A program made the translations under genes and the position numbers. The notes beneath the pieces were generated by a model. The model did no database searches and was not told where the DNA came from. It saw nothing but the letters and a program-made list of their open reading frames with translations. From Parasulfitobacter algicola (GTDB taxonomy: Bacteria; Pseudomonadota; Alphaproteobacteria; Rhodobacterales; Rhodobacteraceae), in assembly GCF_013315265.1 (NCBI RefSeq), contig NZ_JABUFE010000011.1:53988-117987 (forward strand): a stretch of 64,000 nt of DNA. The letters are read 5' to 3'. The number at the start of each line of letters is the position of its first letter. Position 1 is the stretch's first letter. Shown here in pieces: positions 9,571 through 20,089 of the stretch.

Positions 9571-9659
9571 GGGCGGCATCCCCAGCAAAAAGTATGTCAA
9601 TATGATGACTTAGACACGGAATTTTGAGTCGCACAAGCATTCTGTGCGGCTAGTAAAAT

Positions 9660-10481
9660 TCAGGTATCCGCCAAGGCAATACGACACATGTCGGAATTCA
9701 CATCCATCAGCCCGTCAATAACATTGAAATGATGTCTATCAGGCTCAGTCACCTCGGTCGTTTTGATCCCTAAACCCCGCCAAATATTAGCCAGCAATGC
9801 GTTTTGACGCAAAAACTCTTGTCGCTCGGTACCGCCAACCCAAGCGGTCAGTCGGACATGCGGCAGCGGCATTCCTAAAGCGGGGCTACTGGAATGTGCG
9901 GTGGCTTCGGTCAACCGCAGATCACTGTTACGACTGGTCCGCAGCATCGGCCGCAGATCATGCACACCCGAAATCGACATGACATGGCGCAACCTGTCGG
10001 CAACATCACCTGCCAGGGGCGTATCTGCGCACATCATGCGCGACACCAGATGCCCGCCCGCGGAATGCCCGGACAAAACAATCGGCCCGTCAATACGGCT
10101 TGCGGCATGGGTAATCGCCTGTCCAACACTCTGTTCAATTCGCGGGATGGTGACATTAGGACACAGATCATAGGACGGCATCGCCACAGCCCATCCCGCC
10201 GCAAGCGGTCCTGCTGCAAAATGCGACCAGATGGATTTATCAAAGGCCACCCAATACCCGCCATGTACAAAGGCGAACAGCCCTTTGGGATCGCCTTTTG
10301 GCAAAAACAGATCGTACACCGACCGATCTGTCGCGCCATAGCTGATATCCAACTCGCCCTTATGACTGGCCCGGAAATCAGCCGCCGCCTGTTCCCATGT
10401 TGCGATGAAGCCATCACCATTCGGAATATTGGTCCGGTTTTCATAAGCCGCGTCCCAATCGGTAATCTGATCAAAATTCAT
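9660..10481 (-). CDS. kynB: Arylformamidase (N-formylkynurenine hydrolase), alpha/beta-hydrolase type
   Basis: This gene hydrolyses N-formylkynurenine to kynurenine. The 273-residue protein has the alpha/beta-hydrolase oxyanion motif HGGYWV (near 87), the nucleophile elbow SGHSAGG (near 145) and a C-terminal catalytic His in PDRHHFNVIDGL. It is therefore the esterase/lipase-like arylformamidase, not the metal-dependent KynB cyclase type, so the symbol is functional rather than by homology. Start at the ATG at 10481 after AAGGAT; the longer frame overlaps kynA. It is the third gene of kynU-kynA-kynB, beginning 11 bases after the kynA stop. Confidence 0.88.
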   Translation of the reverse strand: MNFDQITDWDAAYENRTNIPNGDGFIATWEQAAADFRASHKGELDISYGATDRSVYDLFLPKGDPKGLFAFVHGGYWVAFDKSIWSHFAAGPLAAGWAVAMPSYDLCPNVTIPRIEQSVGQAITHAASRIDGPIVLSGHSAGGHLVSRMMCADTPLAGDVADRLRHVMSISGVHDLRPMLRTSRNSDLRLTEATAHSSSPALGMPLPHVRLTAWVGGTERQEFLRQNALLANIWRGLGIKTTEVTEPDRHHFNVIDGLMDVNSDMCRIALADT

Positions 10482-10492
10482 CACGTATATCC

Positions 10493-11332
10493 TTAAAGAA
10501 CGGTGCGCACGCGCCAAAGTTCAGGGAAAAGCTCAACCGCTAGCATGCGTTTCAAGTAATCAACGCCGCCCGTGCCCCCTGTGCCGCGTTTAAAACCGAT
10601 AACACGTTCCACCGTTGTGACATGGTTAAACCGCCAACGCCGGAAATAGTCTTCGAAATCAACAAGTTTTTCAGCCAACTCATACAGATCCCAGTGATCA
10701 GACGGATTGCGATAGATCATTTCCCAAGCGTTAATCACTGTCTGATCAGGCGTATAGGCGCGCGATACGTCACGGGTCAAAACTGTGTCTGACAAGGGCA
10801 ACCCCCGTCGCGCCAGGGCACGCAAAGCTTCGTCATAAAGGCTTGGTTCTTGCAGTTCAGCTTGTAGTTTTTCAATAATCTCACCGCGATGCGTATGGGG
10901 TTTAAGCATCGCAGCATTGCGATTGCCCACAGTGAATTCGATCAGCCGGTATTGCCAGGATTGAAACCCTGATGACTGTCCCAGCCCATCGCGAAAGGCC
11001 GTGTAATCACTGGGCGTCATCGTGCGCAATACATCCCAGGCATTGTTCAATTGTTCAAAAATACGGGCCACGCGGGCCAGCATTTTAAACGATTGATGTA
11101 ACTGATCAGCTCGCAACGCTGCACGTGCAGCACCCAGTTCATGCAAAGCAAGGCGCATCCACAATTCGGACGTTTGATGCTGAATGATAAACAGCATTTC
11201 ATCATGTACATCCGTGCGTGGATGCTGGGCTGTCAGAATACCGTCCAGCGCCAGATAATCACCATAGGACATCTGCCCATCAAAGCCGACATGCGCGCCG
11301 TCATCGGTTGGATCATAAGGGCCACTGGTCAT
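10493..11332 (-). CDS. kynA: Tryptophan 2,3-dioxygenase
   Basis: KynA is a haem enzyme that opens the indole ring of L-tryptophan to N-formylkynurenine. Its 279 residues include [18 protein letters not shown], the haem/substrate region [24 protein letters not shown], the [18 protein letters not shown] stretch and the C-terminal [30 protein letters not shown], where the His is the haem ligand. The GTGGTGG loop is the classic TDO signature. Overlap with kynU is 4 bases, giving translational coupling. Confidence 0.97.
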   Translation of the reverse strand: MTSGPYDPTDDGAHVGFDGQMSYGDYLALDGILTAQHPRTDVHDEMLFIIQHQTSELWMRLALHELGAARAALRADQLHQSFKMLARVARIFEQLNNAWDVLRTMTPSDYTAFRDGLGQSSGFQSWQYRLIEFTVGNRNAAMLKPHTHRGEIIEKLQAELQEPSLYDEALRALARRGLPLSDTVLTRDVSRAYTPDQTVINAWEMIYRNPSDHWDLYELAEKLVDFEDYFRRWRFNHVTTVERVIGFKRGTGGTGGVDYLKRMLAVELFPELWRVRTVL

Positions 11333-12507
11333 GTCACCGCAGCCTTAACCATGAATTTCGGCTGATCCCATATACGATTTTCCAGAATATCGGCCAAAAT
11401 CGCCACGGCGCGCTTTACATCCGCTTTGTCATTATAAAGCGGCGCAAACCCAAAGCGCATGATGTCAGGCGCACGAAAATCGCCCGTGACGCCTGCGGCA
11501 ATCAACGCCTGCATCGCAGCATATCCGTGATCAAACCGAAACGATACTTGACTGCCGCGCTTTTCGGGATCACGGGGACTGGCCAAGGTCAGCTGCGGAC
11601 AAGACGCTTCAACCAGCTGGATAAAAAGCTCTGATAAAGCAATAGATTGCGCACGGATATCGGACATATTCACCTGATCCCAGATGTCCATCGATGCCTC
11701 AAGCGCGGCCATCTGGATAACCGGCGGCGTTCCAACCCGCATTCGTGTGATGCCCTGCGCCGGACGGTAATTCTGTTCAAATGCGAAAGGCGCATCATGC
11801 CCCAGCCATCCGGCCAATGCGGGATTGATGTGATCAGCCAGATCAGGACGCACATAGATAAACGCAGGCGCACCCGGCCCGCCGTTCAGATATTTATAAG
11901 TACATCCAATCGCAAATTCGGCCTGACACGCGGTCAGATCAACAGGGACAGCCCCGGCAGAATGTGCCAGATCCCAGATCACAACGGCACCCGCAGCATG
12001 GGCTTTGGCAGTCAGTTCGACCATATCGTGCATTCGACCTGTGCGATAATCGACATGGGTCAACATCAGCACTGCGACAGTTTCATCAATGGCATCTGCG
12101 ACAGTTTCAGGCTCAACAACTTTTAATTCATGACCGCGATCCAGCGTTTTGATCAGCCCGTCCGCCATGTAAAGATCGGTCGGGAAGTTACCATTATCAC
12201 TTAGCACGATCCGCCGATCCGGCCGCATATCAAGGGCGGATGCCAGCGCCTGATACACTTTTACAGACAGCGTATCGCCCAACACGACGGTATGTTTTGG
12301 CGCGCCGATCAGACGGCCCAGACGGTCGCCCAAAATACCGGGCTGCGCCATCCAGCCGGCCCTGTTCCAGCCACCAATCACCATCTGACCCCATTCATCC
12401 TGAAGGGTGCGCATCACGCGGTCAGCCACTGTTTTCGGCAAAGGGCCCAGCGAATTACCATCAAGATAGGTCACATCCTCTGGCAACAAAAACTGATCTT
12501 TCGTCAT
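11329..12507 (-). CDS. kynU: Kynureninase
   Basis: Kynureninase is a PLP enzyme that splits kynurenine to anthranilate and alanine. The 392-residue protein shows [12 protein letters not shown] at the N-terminus, the PLP region [25 protein letters not shown] with the PLP-pyridine Asp, and the Schiff-base lysine in [16 protein letters not shown]. Start ATG 12507 follows GGGGGA. It is the first gene of the minus-strand kyn operon and is transcribed divergently from the anthranilate-degradation operon, so its product anthranilate is the likely substrate of the neighbouring pathway. Confidence 0.97.
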   Translation of the reverse strand: MTKDQFLLPEDVTYLDGNSLGPLPKTVADRVMRTLQDEWGQMVIGGWNRAGWMAQPGILGDRLGRLIGAPKHTVVLGDTLSVKVYQALASALDMRPDRRIVLSDNGNFPTDLYMADGLIKTLDRGHELKVVEPETVADAIDETVAVLMLTHVDYRTGRMHDMVELTAKAHAAGAVVIWDLAHSAGAVPVDLTACQAEFAIGCTYKYLNGGPGAPAFIYVRPDLADHINPALAGWLGHDAPFAFEQNYRPAQGITRMRVGTPPVIQMAALEASMDIWDQVNMSDIRAQSIALSELFIQLVEASCPQLTLASPRDPEKRGSQVSFRFDHGYAAMQALIAAGVTGDFRAPDIMRFGFAPLYNDKADVKRAVAILADILENRIWDQPKFMVKAAVT

Positions 12508-12587
12508 ATGTCCCCCGCTTACCAGATACCCGTTTTATTCCATGCCGGGCTCTGAATTACCATCAGAGCAATTTGATCACAGATTAT

Positions 12588-12616
12588 ACTTGAAGTCTAA
12601 AATATTTTTACTTGAA
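12588..12616 (+). promoter_or_regulatory. Pair of ACTTGAA direct repeats in the divergent control region
   Basis: The 176-base gap between kynU and the monooxygenase gene contains ACTTGAA at 12588-12594 and again at 12610-12616, exactly 22 bases apart, in an AT-rich setting. Each is followed by an A-rich AAAATAT block. The first also forms the palindrome ACTTGAAGT. Two sites on the same helix face between divergent operons, with a marR gene in one operon, make a regulator-binding site plausible. This is inferred from spacing only. Confidence 0.4.
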
Positions 12617-12683
12617 ATAAAAATATCCTCGGCCTAGCCTTTGATTGTCTGATCCATGTCAGAACGATACTCAAGGAGATCTG

Positions 12684-14975
12684 ATGCGCATTGCCTGTCT
12701 TGGCGGCGGACCCGCCGGTCTTTACTTCGCCATCTCGATGAAGTTGCGGCAACCCAATGCGCAAGTGGTTGTTTTCGAAAGAAATCGCCCAGATGATACA
12801 TTTGGGTGGGGTGTTGTTCTGTCAGATGAAACACTGACAAATCTGCATCAAAACGATCCTATCAGTGCGGCCACAATCAAGGATCATTTCGCCTATTGGG
12901 ATGATATCGCAGTACATCACAAAGGCCAGAAAATGCTGTCCACAGGGCATGGGTTTTGCGGAATCGGGCGCAAGCGGTTGTTGTTGATCTTGCACGAACG
13001 GGCGAAAGAACTGGGCGTTGATCTGCGGTTCGAAACCGAAGTGGGCGCCGCTGCGGATTACATGGATGACTACGACGTGGTCGTTGCGTGTGATGGTCTG
13101 AATTCTAAAACCCGGATGGAATTTGCAGACCGTTTTCAGCCCGATATCGATATGCGCACTTGCCAGTTTGTTTGGCTGGGCACGCGGCAAAAATTTGATG
13201 ATGCGTTCACTTTTATCTTTGAAGAAACCGACAAAGGCTGGGTCTGGGCACATGCCTATCAATTCGATGATGACACCGCGACCTTTATCGTCGAATGCTC
13301 GCAACAGACATACGATGCCTTTGGGTTTGCGGATTTATCCCAGCACGACAGCATCGCCATTTGCCAGGACATTTTCAAAGACCATCTTGGCGGTCATGCC
13401 CTGATGACTAATGCCAAACACATCCGCGGCTCCGCCTGGATCAGGTTTCCGCGTGTGTTATGCGAAAGATGGAGCCATCGGAACGTGGTCCTTTTGGGAG
13501 ATGCCGCAGCGACTGCGCATTTTTCCATCGGGTCGGGCACAAAACTGGCACTGGAAAGCGCGATTGCGTTAGCCGATGATCTTAGCCAAAGCCCAGCGGT
13601 GGCGGATGCTTTTGCCAAATACGAAGACACCCGCCGGCTTGAGGTTCTGCGCCTGCAATCGGCCGCACGCAATTCCGTCGAATGGTTCGAAGGTGTGGAA
13701 CGATATCTGCATCTTGATCCCGTTCAGCTGAACTATTCCCTGCTGACGCGATCGCAGCGGATTAGTCATGAAAACTTGCGGGAACGGGATGCAGGGTGGT
13801 TGTCATCGGCCGAAAAATGGTTTCAAGATGAAGCGGGTGCTGACAGCAATGCACCTGTACGGGCACCAATGTTCGCACCGTTCAAACTGCGCGATATACA
13901 TCTGAAAAACCGCGTTGTTGTATCCCCAATGGCCCAATACAAAGCGGTGGACGGTTGTCCAACCGACTGGCATCTGATCCACTATGGCGAACGGGCCAAG
14001 GGCGGCGCGGGACTGATCTATACCGAAATGACATGCGTATCGGCACACGGGCGGATCACCCCCGGTTGCCCGGGTCTTTATGACCCAGAACACGAAATCG
14101 CATGGGCACGTCTGAACCGGTTTATTCACACTGAAACAGAAGCAATGACCTGTTGCCAGATCGGCCATTCGGGGCGCAAGGGATCAACACGCCTAGGGTG
14201 GGAAGGCATGGATAAGCCTTTGCCATCGGACAATTGGCCGATCATCTCGGCCTCGGCCATTCCATGGTCAGACGAAAACGCCGTGCCCAGGGCAATGACC
14301 CACGATGACATGGATCAGGTGTTGTCAGACTTCGTCACTGCCGCAGAAATGGCCGACCGCGCGGGCTTTGACATGATCGAACTGCATGCAGCACATGGGT
14401 ATCTGATATCGTCTTTTATCTCGCCCCTTTCCAATACGCGCGACGATGAATACGGCGGATCTCTGGAAAACCGCATGCGCTATCCGTTGCAAGTTTTCAA
14501 AGCCATGCGGGACGTCTGGCCGGATCATAAACCGATGTCCGTTCGCATTTCAGCCTGTGACTGGACCGAAGACGGCATCACGCCTGATCAGGCCGTTCAG
14601 ATCGCCCGTATGTTCGCAAAGGCGGGCGTGGATATCATCGACGTCTCGGCGGGTCAGACATCCACCGATGCGCAGCCTATCTATGGCCGGATGTTTCAAA
14701 CACCGTTCTCTGACCGTATCCGGAATGAGGCGGGCATCAAAACCATGGCCGTCGGTAATATCTATGAAGCTGATCACGTCAATTCGATCCTGATGGCCGG
14801 ACGCGCCGATCTGGTGTGTCTGGCACGGCCCCATCTGGCCGATCCCTACTGGACACTGCATGCCGCAACCGATCTGGGGGACCGTCTGGAAACATGGCCC
14901 CTGCCCTATGAAGCGGGGCGCGATCAGGCATGGCGATTGGCGGATCGTCAGGCGGAAACGGTGGATAAGGTATGA
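12684..14975 (+). CDS. abmA: 2-aminobenzoyl-CoA monooxygenase/reductase (flavin monooxygenase fused to old yellow enzyme)
   Basis: The 763-residue protein is a fusion. Residues 1 to about 385 form a salicylate-hydroxylase-like FAD monooxygenase (GGGPAG near 7-12, the DG motif in VVACDGLNS, and [22 protein letters not shown]). Residues from about 390 form an old-yellow-enzyme domain ([22 protein letters not shown], then [58 protein letters not shown]). This architecture is that of anthraniloyl-CoA monooxygenase of Azoarcus, which hydroxylates and then reduces the aromatic ring. Databases also use the label salicylyl-CoA 5-hydroxylase for relatives. The kynurenine genes alongside favour anthraniloyl-CoA. 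ATG 12684 follows AAGGAGAT. First gene of a long operon with 4-base overlaps. Confidence 0.88.
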   Translation: MRIACLGGGPAGLYFAISMKLRQPNAQVVVFERNRPDDTFGWGVVLSDETLTNLHQNDPISAATIKDHFAYWDDIAVHHKGQKMLSTGHGFCGIGRKRLLLILHERAKELGVDLRFETEVGAAADYMDDYDVVVACDGLNSKTRMEFADRFQPDIDMRTCQFVWLGTRQKFDDAFTFIFEETDKGWVWAHAYQFDDDTATFIVECSQQTYDAFGFADLSQHDSIAICQDIFKDHLGGHALMTNAKHIRGSAWIRFPRVLCERWSHRNVVLLGDAAATAHFSIGSGTKLALESAIALADDLSQSPAVADAFAKYEDTRRLEVLRLQSAARNSVEWFEGVERYLHLDPVQLNYSLLTRSQRISHENLRERDAGWLSSAEKWFQDEAGADSNAPVRAPMFAPFKLRDIHLKNRVVVSPMAQYKAVDGCPTDWHLIHYGERAKGGAGLIYTEMTCVSAHGRITPGCPGLYDPEHEIAWARLNRFIHTETEAMTCCQIGHSGRKGSTRLGWEGMDKPLPSDNWPIISASAIPWSDENAVPRAMTHDDMDQVLSDFVTAAEMADRAGFDMIELHAAHGYLISSFISPLSNTRDDEYGGSLENRMRYPLQVFKAMRDVWPDHKPMSVRISACDWTEDGITPDQAVQIARMFAKAGVDIIDVSAGQTSTDAQPIYGRMFQTPFSDRIRNEAGIKTMAVGNIYEADHVNSILMAGRADLVCLARPHLADPYWTLHAATDLGDRLETWPLPYEAGRDQAWRLADRQAETVDKV

Positions 14976-15715
14976 CCGTCGCGGGCCAACATGTGGTGAT
15001 CACTGGCGGCGGCACAGGGGTCGGTGCGGAAACGGCGCAAACCTTTGCCATAGCGGGTGCCAAGGTCACGATCATGGGCCGGACCGAAGGCCCTTTAAAA
15101 GCACAAAATCTACCTTATCAGATATGCGATGTCACCGATGCGACCAATGTGCGTGGCGCTTTCGATGCAGCCCGCAAAATCCAGGGACCGATTACAATCG
15201 TTATCGCGAATGCAGGCGCGGCCACCAGCGTGCCGTTTGCAAAAATGACTGCAGCGGATTTGACTGCAATGTTGGATGTAAACCTGACGGGTGTGTTCAA
15301 TGTCTGGCAAACCGCCCTGGCAGATATGAAAGCGGCAAACACGGGCCGGATGATCGCCATCGCTTCGACCGCTGGGCTAAAGGGATATCCCTATGTTGCG
15401 GGATACTGCGCAGCCAAGCACGGTGTCGTGGGCTTGACCCGCGCATTAGCCAAAGAATTGGCGCGCACGGGCATTACTGTTAATGCCATCTGTCCCGGCT
15501 TTATCGAAACGCCGATGCTGGACCGGTCCATCACCAACATCACCGAAAAAACCGGCATGTCGGCCGAAGATGCTGCGAAATCTTTGAAAAAAGACAATCC
15601 GCAAGACCGTTTTATCCAACCATCCGAAGTCGCAAACACAGCACTTTGGCTGTGTTCTGATGCAGCCAGATCCGTCAACGGCCACGCCCTTAGTTTGTCC
15701 GGAGGTGAAATATGA
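14972..15715 (+). CDS. SDR family dehydrogenase (probable hydroxyacyl-CoA dehydrogenase step)
   Basis: The 247-residue short-chain dehydrogenase has the NAD(P) loop TGGGTGVG (residues 10-17), the NAG motif in VIANAGAA, catalytic Ser in IASTAG and the YCAAK active site, plus the C-terminal CPGFIETPM. It overlaps the monooxygenase gene by ATGA. In this operon it most likely oxidises a beta-hydroxyacyl-CoA arising from ring products of 2-aminobenzoyl-CoA, a beta-oxidation-like reaction; this is inferred from context. Cofactor: the N-terminal loop does not settle NAD versus NADP. Confidence 0.85.
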   Translation: MTVAGQHVVITGGGTGVGAETAQTFAIAGAKVTIMGRTEGPLKAQNLPYQICDVTDATNVRGAFDAARKIQGPITIVIANAGAATSVPFAKMTAADLTAMLDVNLTGVFNVWQTALADMKAANTGRMIAIASTAGLKGYPYVAGYCAAKHGVVGLTRALAKELARTGITVNAICPGFIETPMLDRSITNITEKTGMSAEDAAKSLKKDNPQDRFIQPSEVANTALWLCSDAARSVNGHALSLSGGEI

Positions 15716-16185
15716 GCGTTACGCAACCCGTTCACCCCGACAACGCATCAAAAGATCGCTTGCGTCTTTGGCTCCGGATGTTGAAAGCCAGTCGCATGAT
15801 CGAAACTCAGCTGCGCGAAAATCTACGGGCAGAATTTCAATCTACCCTACCCCGCTTTGATGTCATGGCCGCCCTGTCACGATACCAGGACGGCCTGAAG
15901 ATGAGCCAGCTATCAGATGTGCTGCGTGTCTCAAACGGGAATGTCACCGGTATCGTGGACCGACTGGCCGATGATGGCTGTGTCGTACGCGTACCCGTGC
16001 CCGGCGACCGGCGGGCTTCACTTGTTCGTCTGACCAAACGCGGTCACGAAGAATTCGCCGTTCAAGCCAAAGCACACGAGGATTGGATCAACGATATCCT
16101 ATCTGAATTCAGTGCCAATCAAGCCGTCACCGTCTCGGGGCATCTGGACGCATTGGTCACTGCGTTGGAAGGAAAAGCCCCATGA
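15712..16185 (+). CDS. MarR family transcriptional regulator
   Basis: This 157-residue winged-helix protein matches Mar[49 protein letters not shown] covers the recognition helix and wing with the conserved D-R-R. A strong GGAGGTGAAAT ribosome site lies inside the SDR gene end. It is embedded in the operon between catabolic genes. Aromatic-degradation MarR proteins commonly repress their own operon and release it on binding an aromatic CoA thioester, so it is the candidate regulator for both divergent promoters near 12.6 kb. Confidence 0.93.
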   Translation: MSVTQPVHPDNASKDRLRLWLRMLKASRMIETQLRENLRAEFQSTLPRFDVMAALSRYQDGLKMSQLSDVLRVSNGNVTGIVDRLADDGCVVRVPVPGDRRASLVRLTKRGHEEFAVQAKAHEDWINDILSEFSANQAVTVSGHLDALVTALEGKAP

Positions 16186-16982
16186 CAATGCGCACTGATG
16201 TTCAATCGTTTCTATGCGCCATTCAAGATGGCATCGCCACGGTTGCGCTGAACCGGCCTGATCGCAAGAACCCTCTGACATTCGAAAGCTATGCCGAGCT
16301 GCGCGATTGGTTTCGTGATCTGGTCTATGCAGATGATGTGAATGTGGTGATTTTCGCTTCAAACGGTGGGAATTTCAGCTCAGGCGGGGATGTGCATGAC
16401 ATCATTGGCCCGCTGACCAAAATGACCATGAAAGAGCTTTTGGCCTTTACCCGCATGACCGGCGATCTGGTCAAGGCGATTGTGAATTGCGGCAAGCCGG
16501 TGATCGCAGCAGTGGACGGGGTCTGTGTCGGTGCGGGCGCAATTATCGCCATGGCATCCGACCTGCGTATCGCGACACCTGATGCAAAATGCGCGTTTCT
16601 GTTCACCCGCGTGGGGCTGGCCGGGTGCGATATGGGCGCCTGCGCAATCCTACCCCGTATCATCGGCCAAGGCCGCGCAGCCGAACTGCTTTATACTGGT
16701 CGATCCTTCAGCGCAGACGAAGGCGCTGCGTGGGGATTTTACAACAAAGTTGCCGCTGATCTGGACGCCGAAGCACTGGCCATGGCCACCCGCATCGCGG
16801 CAGGCCCGAATTTCGGCCATATGATGACCAAAACGATGCTGGCACAGGAATGGTCAATGTCCATCGATCAAGCGATCGAGGCCGAAGCCCAAGCGCAAGC
16901 CATCTGCATGCAAACCGCCGATTTTGAACGCGCCTACAATGCCTTTGTGGCCAAAGACAAACCAGTGTTTCAGGGGGATTGA
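16182..16982 (+). CDS. Enoyl-CoA hydratase/isomerase family protein
   Basis: A crotonase-fold enzyme of 266 residues. [24 protein letters not shown], the oxyanion-hole segments [10 protein letters not shown] and [49 protein letters not shown] are clear. The usual catalytic Glu positions are replaced by G and D in this stretch (VGLAGCDMG), so chemistry may be that of a ring-hydrolase or isomerase rather than a plain hydratase. It overlaps marR by 4 bases. In context it should act on a cyclic or ring-opened CoA thioester of the anthranilate pathway. Confidence 0.9.
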   Translation: MTMRTDVQSFLCAIQDGIATVALNRPDRKNPLTFESYAELRDWFRDLVYADDVNVVIFASNGGNFSSGGDVHDIIGPLTKMTMKELLAFTRMTGDLVKAIVNCGKPVIAAVDGVCVGAGAIIAMASDLRIATPDAKCAFLFTRVGLAGCDMGACAILPRIIGQGRAAELLYTGRSFSADEGAAWGFYNKVAADLDAEALAMATRIAAGPNFGHMMTKTMLAQEWSMSIDQAIEAEAQAQAICMQTADFERAYNAFVAKDKPVFQGD

Positions 16983-18136
16983 TGGCAGATCGCAGCTTTC
17001 TTGACTGGCCGTTTTTCGAAAACAGGCATCGCGATTTGGCGGATGCACTGGATGCTTGGGCGAGTGCCAAGATCAACGTCGATCACAGCGATACGGACGC
17101 CGCGTGCAAGTCACTGGTGGCAATGCTGGGGGATGGTGGCTGGCTGACACACTCTGCTGTTGATCCCGAAACCCCCACGACGCTGGATGTGCGCAGCCTG
17201 TGTCTGATCCGCGAAACGTTGGCCCGTCATGATGGTCTGGCTGATTTCGCCTTTGCAATGCAAGGTCTGGGAACGGGCGCGATATCACTGTTTGGAAAAC
17301 CTGAACAACAGACAGAATGGTTGCCGCGAACCCGCGCGGGCCACGCCATTTCCGCCTTTGCCCTGACCGAATCCCAATCAGGGTCAGATGTGGCCAACTC
17401 CACCATGACCGCCACAGCGGACGGCAACAGTTATGTTTTGAACGGCGAAAAGACGTGGATTTCCAATGGCGGAATTGCAGATGTGTACACCGTTTTTGCA
17501 CGTACGGGCGACGCACCGGGCGCAAAGGGACTTTCGGCATTCATCGTCCCTTCGGACACGCCAGGCCTGACCATTGCGGATCGTATTGACACAATCGCAC
17601 CGCATCCCTTGGCAACGTTGCGCTTTGCTGATTGTCGCATTCCGAAATCTGCGATGATCGGTGACAGCGGTGCGGGTTTCAAGATTGCCATGTCGGTTTT
17701 AGATGTCTTTCGCCCAACAGTCGCCGCCGCGGCCCTTGGCTTTGCCCGTCGCGCGCTGGATGAAACCTTGACCCGCGTGACAACCCGCCATGTACAGGGC
17801 GCGCCCCTGTTCGATTTGCAAATGGTTCAGGGCCACATCGCTGATATGGCGGTGGATATCGACGCCAGTGCTCTGCTGATCTATCGCGCGGCCTGGGCCA
17901 AGGATAACGGCGCCCCGCGCATCACGCGCGAAGCCGCGATGGCCAAGCTGTTTTCAACCGATCAGGCGCAAAGCGTCATCGACAAAGCCGTGCAATTGCA
18001 TGGCGGTGATGGCGTGCGATCCGGCGAACCTGTCGAAAAGCTTTACCGGGAAATCCGCGCCCTGCGGATCTACGAGGGTGCATCGGACGTACAGCGGGTC
18101 ATCATCGCGCGGCAAACAATGGGGACGCACATATGA
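16982..18136 (+). CDS. Acyl-CoA dehydrogenase
   Basis: A FAD acyl-CoA dehydrogenase of 384 residues (ATG 16982; its A is the last base of the hydratase TGA). Visible blocks: HAISAFALTESQSGSDVANSTMTAT, GEKTWISNGGIADVYTVFARTGD, and the C-terminal QLHGGDGVRSGEPVEKLYREIRALRIYEGASDVQRVIIARQTMG, where Glu in YEGAS is the catalytic base position. It fits an oxidation step of the beta-oxidation-like lower branch of 2-aminobenzoyl-CoA breakdown; the exact substrate is not deducible. Confidence 0.92.
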   Translation: MADRSFLDWPFFENRHRDLADALDAWASAKINVDHSDTDAACKSLVAMLGDGGWLTHSAVDPETPTTLDVRSLCLIRETLARHDGLADFAFAMQGLGTGAISLFGKPEQQTEWLPRTRAGHAISAFALTESQSGSDVANSTMTATADGNSYVLNGEKTWISNGGIADVYTVFARTGDAPGAKGLSAFIVPSDTPGLTIADRIDTIAPHPLATLRFADCRIPKSAMIGDSGAGFKIAMSVLDVFRPTVAAAALGFARRALDETLTRVTTRHVQGAPLFDLQMVQGHIADMAVDIDASALLIYRAAWAKDNGAPRITREAAMAKLFSTDQAQSVIDKAVQLHGGDGVRSGEPVEKLYREIRALRIYEGASDVQRVIIARQTMGTHI

Positions 18137-19770
18137 TACGAAACCCGCCCCTTGGGCCAACTGCCCATATTGATAGCTTCGCGCGCGACAACCTGCCTCC
18201 TGCGGATCAATGGCCCGACTTTCTGCTGGATGGGTTTGATTATCCCGATATTCTGAATGCTGCCGTTGAATTGACCGACGCAATGGTCGCCAAAGGCTTT
18301 GGCGATCACACAGCCCTGATCGGCAACGGCCGCCGCAGAACTTATAAAGAGCTGACGGATTGGACCAACCGTCTGGCCCATGTTCTGGTCGATGATTTGG
18401 GTGTGAAACCGGGCAATCGCGTTTTGATCCGGTCGGCGAACAATCCGGCCATGGTCGCTTGTTGGCTGGCTGCGACCAAGGCGGGTGCGGTTGTTATCAA
18501 TACAATGCCGATGTTGCGGGCGGGTGAATTGGGCCAGATCGTTCAAAAAGCCCAAGTCACCCATGCGTTATGCGACACCCGGCTGATGGACAACATGGCT
18601 GAATGCGGCAAATACAACGCCATTCTTGGTTGCATCGTCGGGTTTGACGGCACATCAAACCATGACGCAGAACTGGATCGTATGGCGCTGGAAAAGCCCG
18701 TGAAATTCGACGCAGTGCCGACGGGCCGTGATGATGTGGCGCTTTTGGGCTTTACCTCGGGCACCACCGGGTCGCCCAAAGCCACTATGCATTTTCACCG
18801 CGACCTGCTGATCATCGCAGATGGTTACGCCAAACAAGTCCTGGGTGTCACGCCCGATGACGTCTTTGTCGGATCGCCACCCTTGGCTTTTACCTTTGGG
18901 CTTGGTGGATTGGCGATCTTTCCCCTGCGGTTCGGAGCGGCGGCGACACTGCTGGAAACGGCATCCCCACCGAACATGATTGAAATCATTGAAAAATACA
19001 AAGCGACCGTCAGTTTCACGGCCCCCACGGCCTATCGCGCGATGCTGGCTGCAATGGCGGATGGCGCAGATCTGTCCAGCCTGCGTGCCGCCGTGTCTGC
19101 GGGCGAAACTCTGCCCGCGCCTGTCTATCGGGACTGGATCGCGAAAACTGGCAAACCCATGCTGGACGGCATCGGCGCGACTGAAATGCTGCACATCTTT
19201 ATCTCAAACCGTTTTGACGATCACGCGCCCGCCTGTACCGGCAAACCGGTCCACGGATATCAGGCGAAAATCGTCGATGAAACCGGACAGGAATTGCCAC
19301 GCGGACAGATCGGACGCTTAGCTGTTCGCGGCCCGACAGGCTGCCGTTATCTGGCCGATGACCGACAGGCTGGATATGTTCAGAACGGCTGGAACATCAC
19401 TGGCGACGCGTTTTCCATGGATGCAGACGGCTATCTGCATTTTGCCGCGCGCAACGATGATATGATCGTCAGCTCAGGTTATAATATCGCTGGACCCGAG
19501 GTCGAGGCCGCCCTGTTGTCCCACGCCCATGTCGCCGAATGTGCCGTCATTGGTATACCGGACGCAGAACGGGGCATGATCGTACAGGCGCATGTCGTCC
19601 TGCGCGATGCAACCCCCGGACCACAGATTGCAGAAATGCTGCAAAATCACGTCAAAGCAACAATTGCGCCTTATAAATACCCCCGCCGTATTGAATTCTG
19701 TGATGCTTTGCCCAAAACTCAAACCGGGAAAATACAGCGCTTTCTTTTGAAGAAAGATGGGGGTCTATAA
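18133..19770 (+). CDS. abmG: 2-aminobenzoate/benzoate-type CoA ligase
   Basis: This AMP-forming ligase of 545 residues shows GFTSGTTGSPKATMHFHRDLL (P-loop, near 200), DGIGATEMLHIFISN and the C-terminal GKIQRFLLKK lysine. The DGIGATE...HIFISN block is characteristic of the benzoate-CoA ligase subgroup rather than fatty-acyl ligases. Together with the aminobenzoyl-CoA monooxygenase in the same operon this supports anthranilate as the substrate, giving 2-aminobenzoyl-CoA. It overlaps the dehydrogenase gene by ATGA. The symbol follows the Azoarcus naming and rests on context. Confidence 0.85.
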   Translation: MIRNPPLGPTAHIDSFARDNLPPADQWPDFLLDGFDYPDILNAAVELTDAMVAKGFGDHTALIGNGRRRTYKELTDWTNRLAHVLVDDLGVKPGNRVLIRSANNPAMVACWLAATKAGAVVINTMPMLRAGELGQIVQKAQVTHALCDTRLMDNMAECGKYNAILGCIVGFDGTSNHDAELDRMALEKPVKFDAVPTGRDDVALLGFTSGTTGSPKATMHFHRDLLIIADGYAKQVLGVTPDDVFVGSPPLAFTFGLGGLAIFPLRFGAAATLLETASPPNMIEIIEKYKATVSFTAPTAYRAMLAAMADGADLSSLRAAVSAGETLPAPVYRDWIAKTGKPMLDGIGATEMLHIFISNRFDDHAPACTGKPVHGYQAKIVDETGQELPRGQIGRLAVRGPTGCRYLADDRQAGYVQNGWNITGDAFSMDADGYLHFAARNDDMIVSSGYNIAGPEVEAALLSHAHVAECAVIGIPDAERGMIVQAHVVLRDATPGPQIAEMLQNHVKATIAPYKYPRRIEFCDALPKTQTGKIQRFLLKKDGGL

Positions 19771-19809
19771 TGCAGCGAAACGAATGTTCCGAATGGAAAG
19801 GATAATCCG

Positions 19810-20046
19810 ATGACCTGTGTCTTTGTTCAGATCCGTTGTAAGCCCGGCAGTACGTATTCCGTGGCCAATGCAATCACCCTGCGTGAAATCCATTCCGAGT
19901 TGTATTCAACCAGCGGTGCATTCGACCTGCTGCTGAAAATCTACATCCCCGAAGGCGCGGATGTGGGCATGTTTATTAATGATAACCTGCTGGATATCGA
20001 GGGGATCGAGCGGACTTTAACAACGCTGACGTTCAAAGCGTTCTGA
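19810..20046 (+). CDS. Stand-alone RAM (Lrp/AsnC ligand-binding) domain protein
   Basis: The 78-residue protein is just the effector-binding half of an Lrp/AsnC regulator, without the HTH: CVFVQIRCKPGSTYSVANAI, LYSTSGAFDLLLKIYIP and IEGIERTLTTLTFKAF follow the alpha-beta sandwich pattern with the Gly loop that binds amino acids. It sits between the ligase and the ABC transporter genes. Such small RAM proteins may modulate a full-length Lrp relative by mixed oligomers or act as ligand sensors; the role here is unknown. A GGAAAGGATAA ribosome site precedes it. Confidence 0.8.
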   Translation: MTCVFVQIRCKPGSTYSVANAITLREIHSELYSTSGAFDLLLKIYIPEGADVGMFINDNLLDIEGIERTLTTLTFKAF

Positions 20047-20089
20047 TAACCCTTAAGCAAAAAAGACTTTCCGAACAGGGAGATACACA

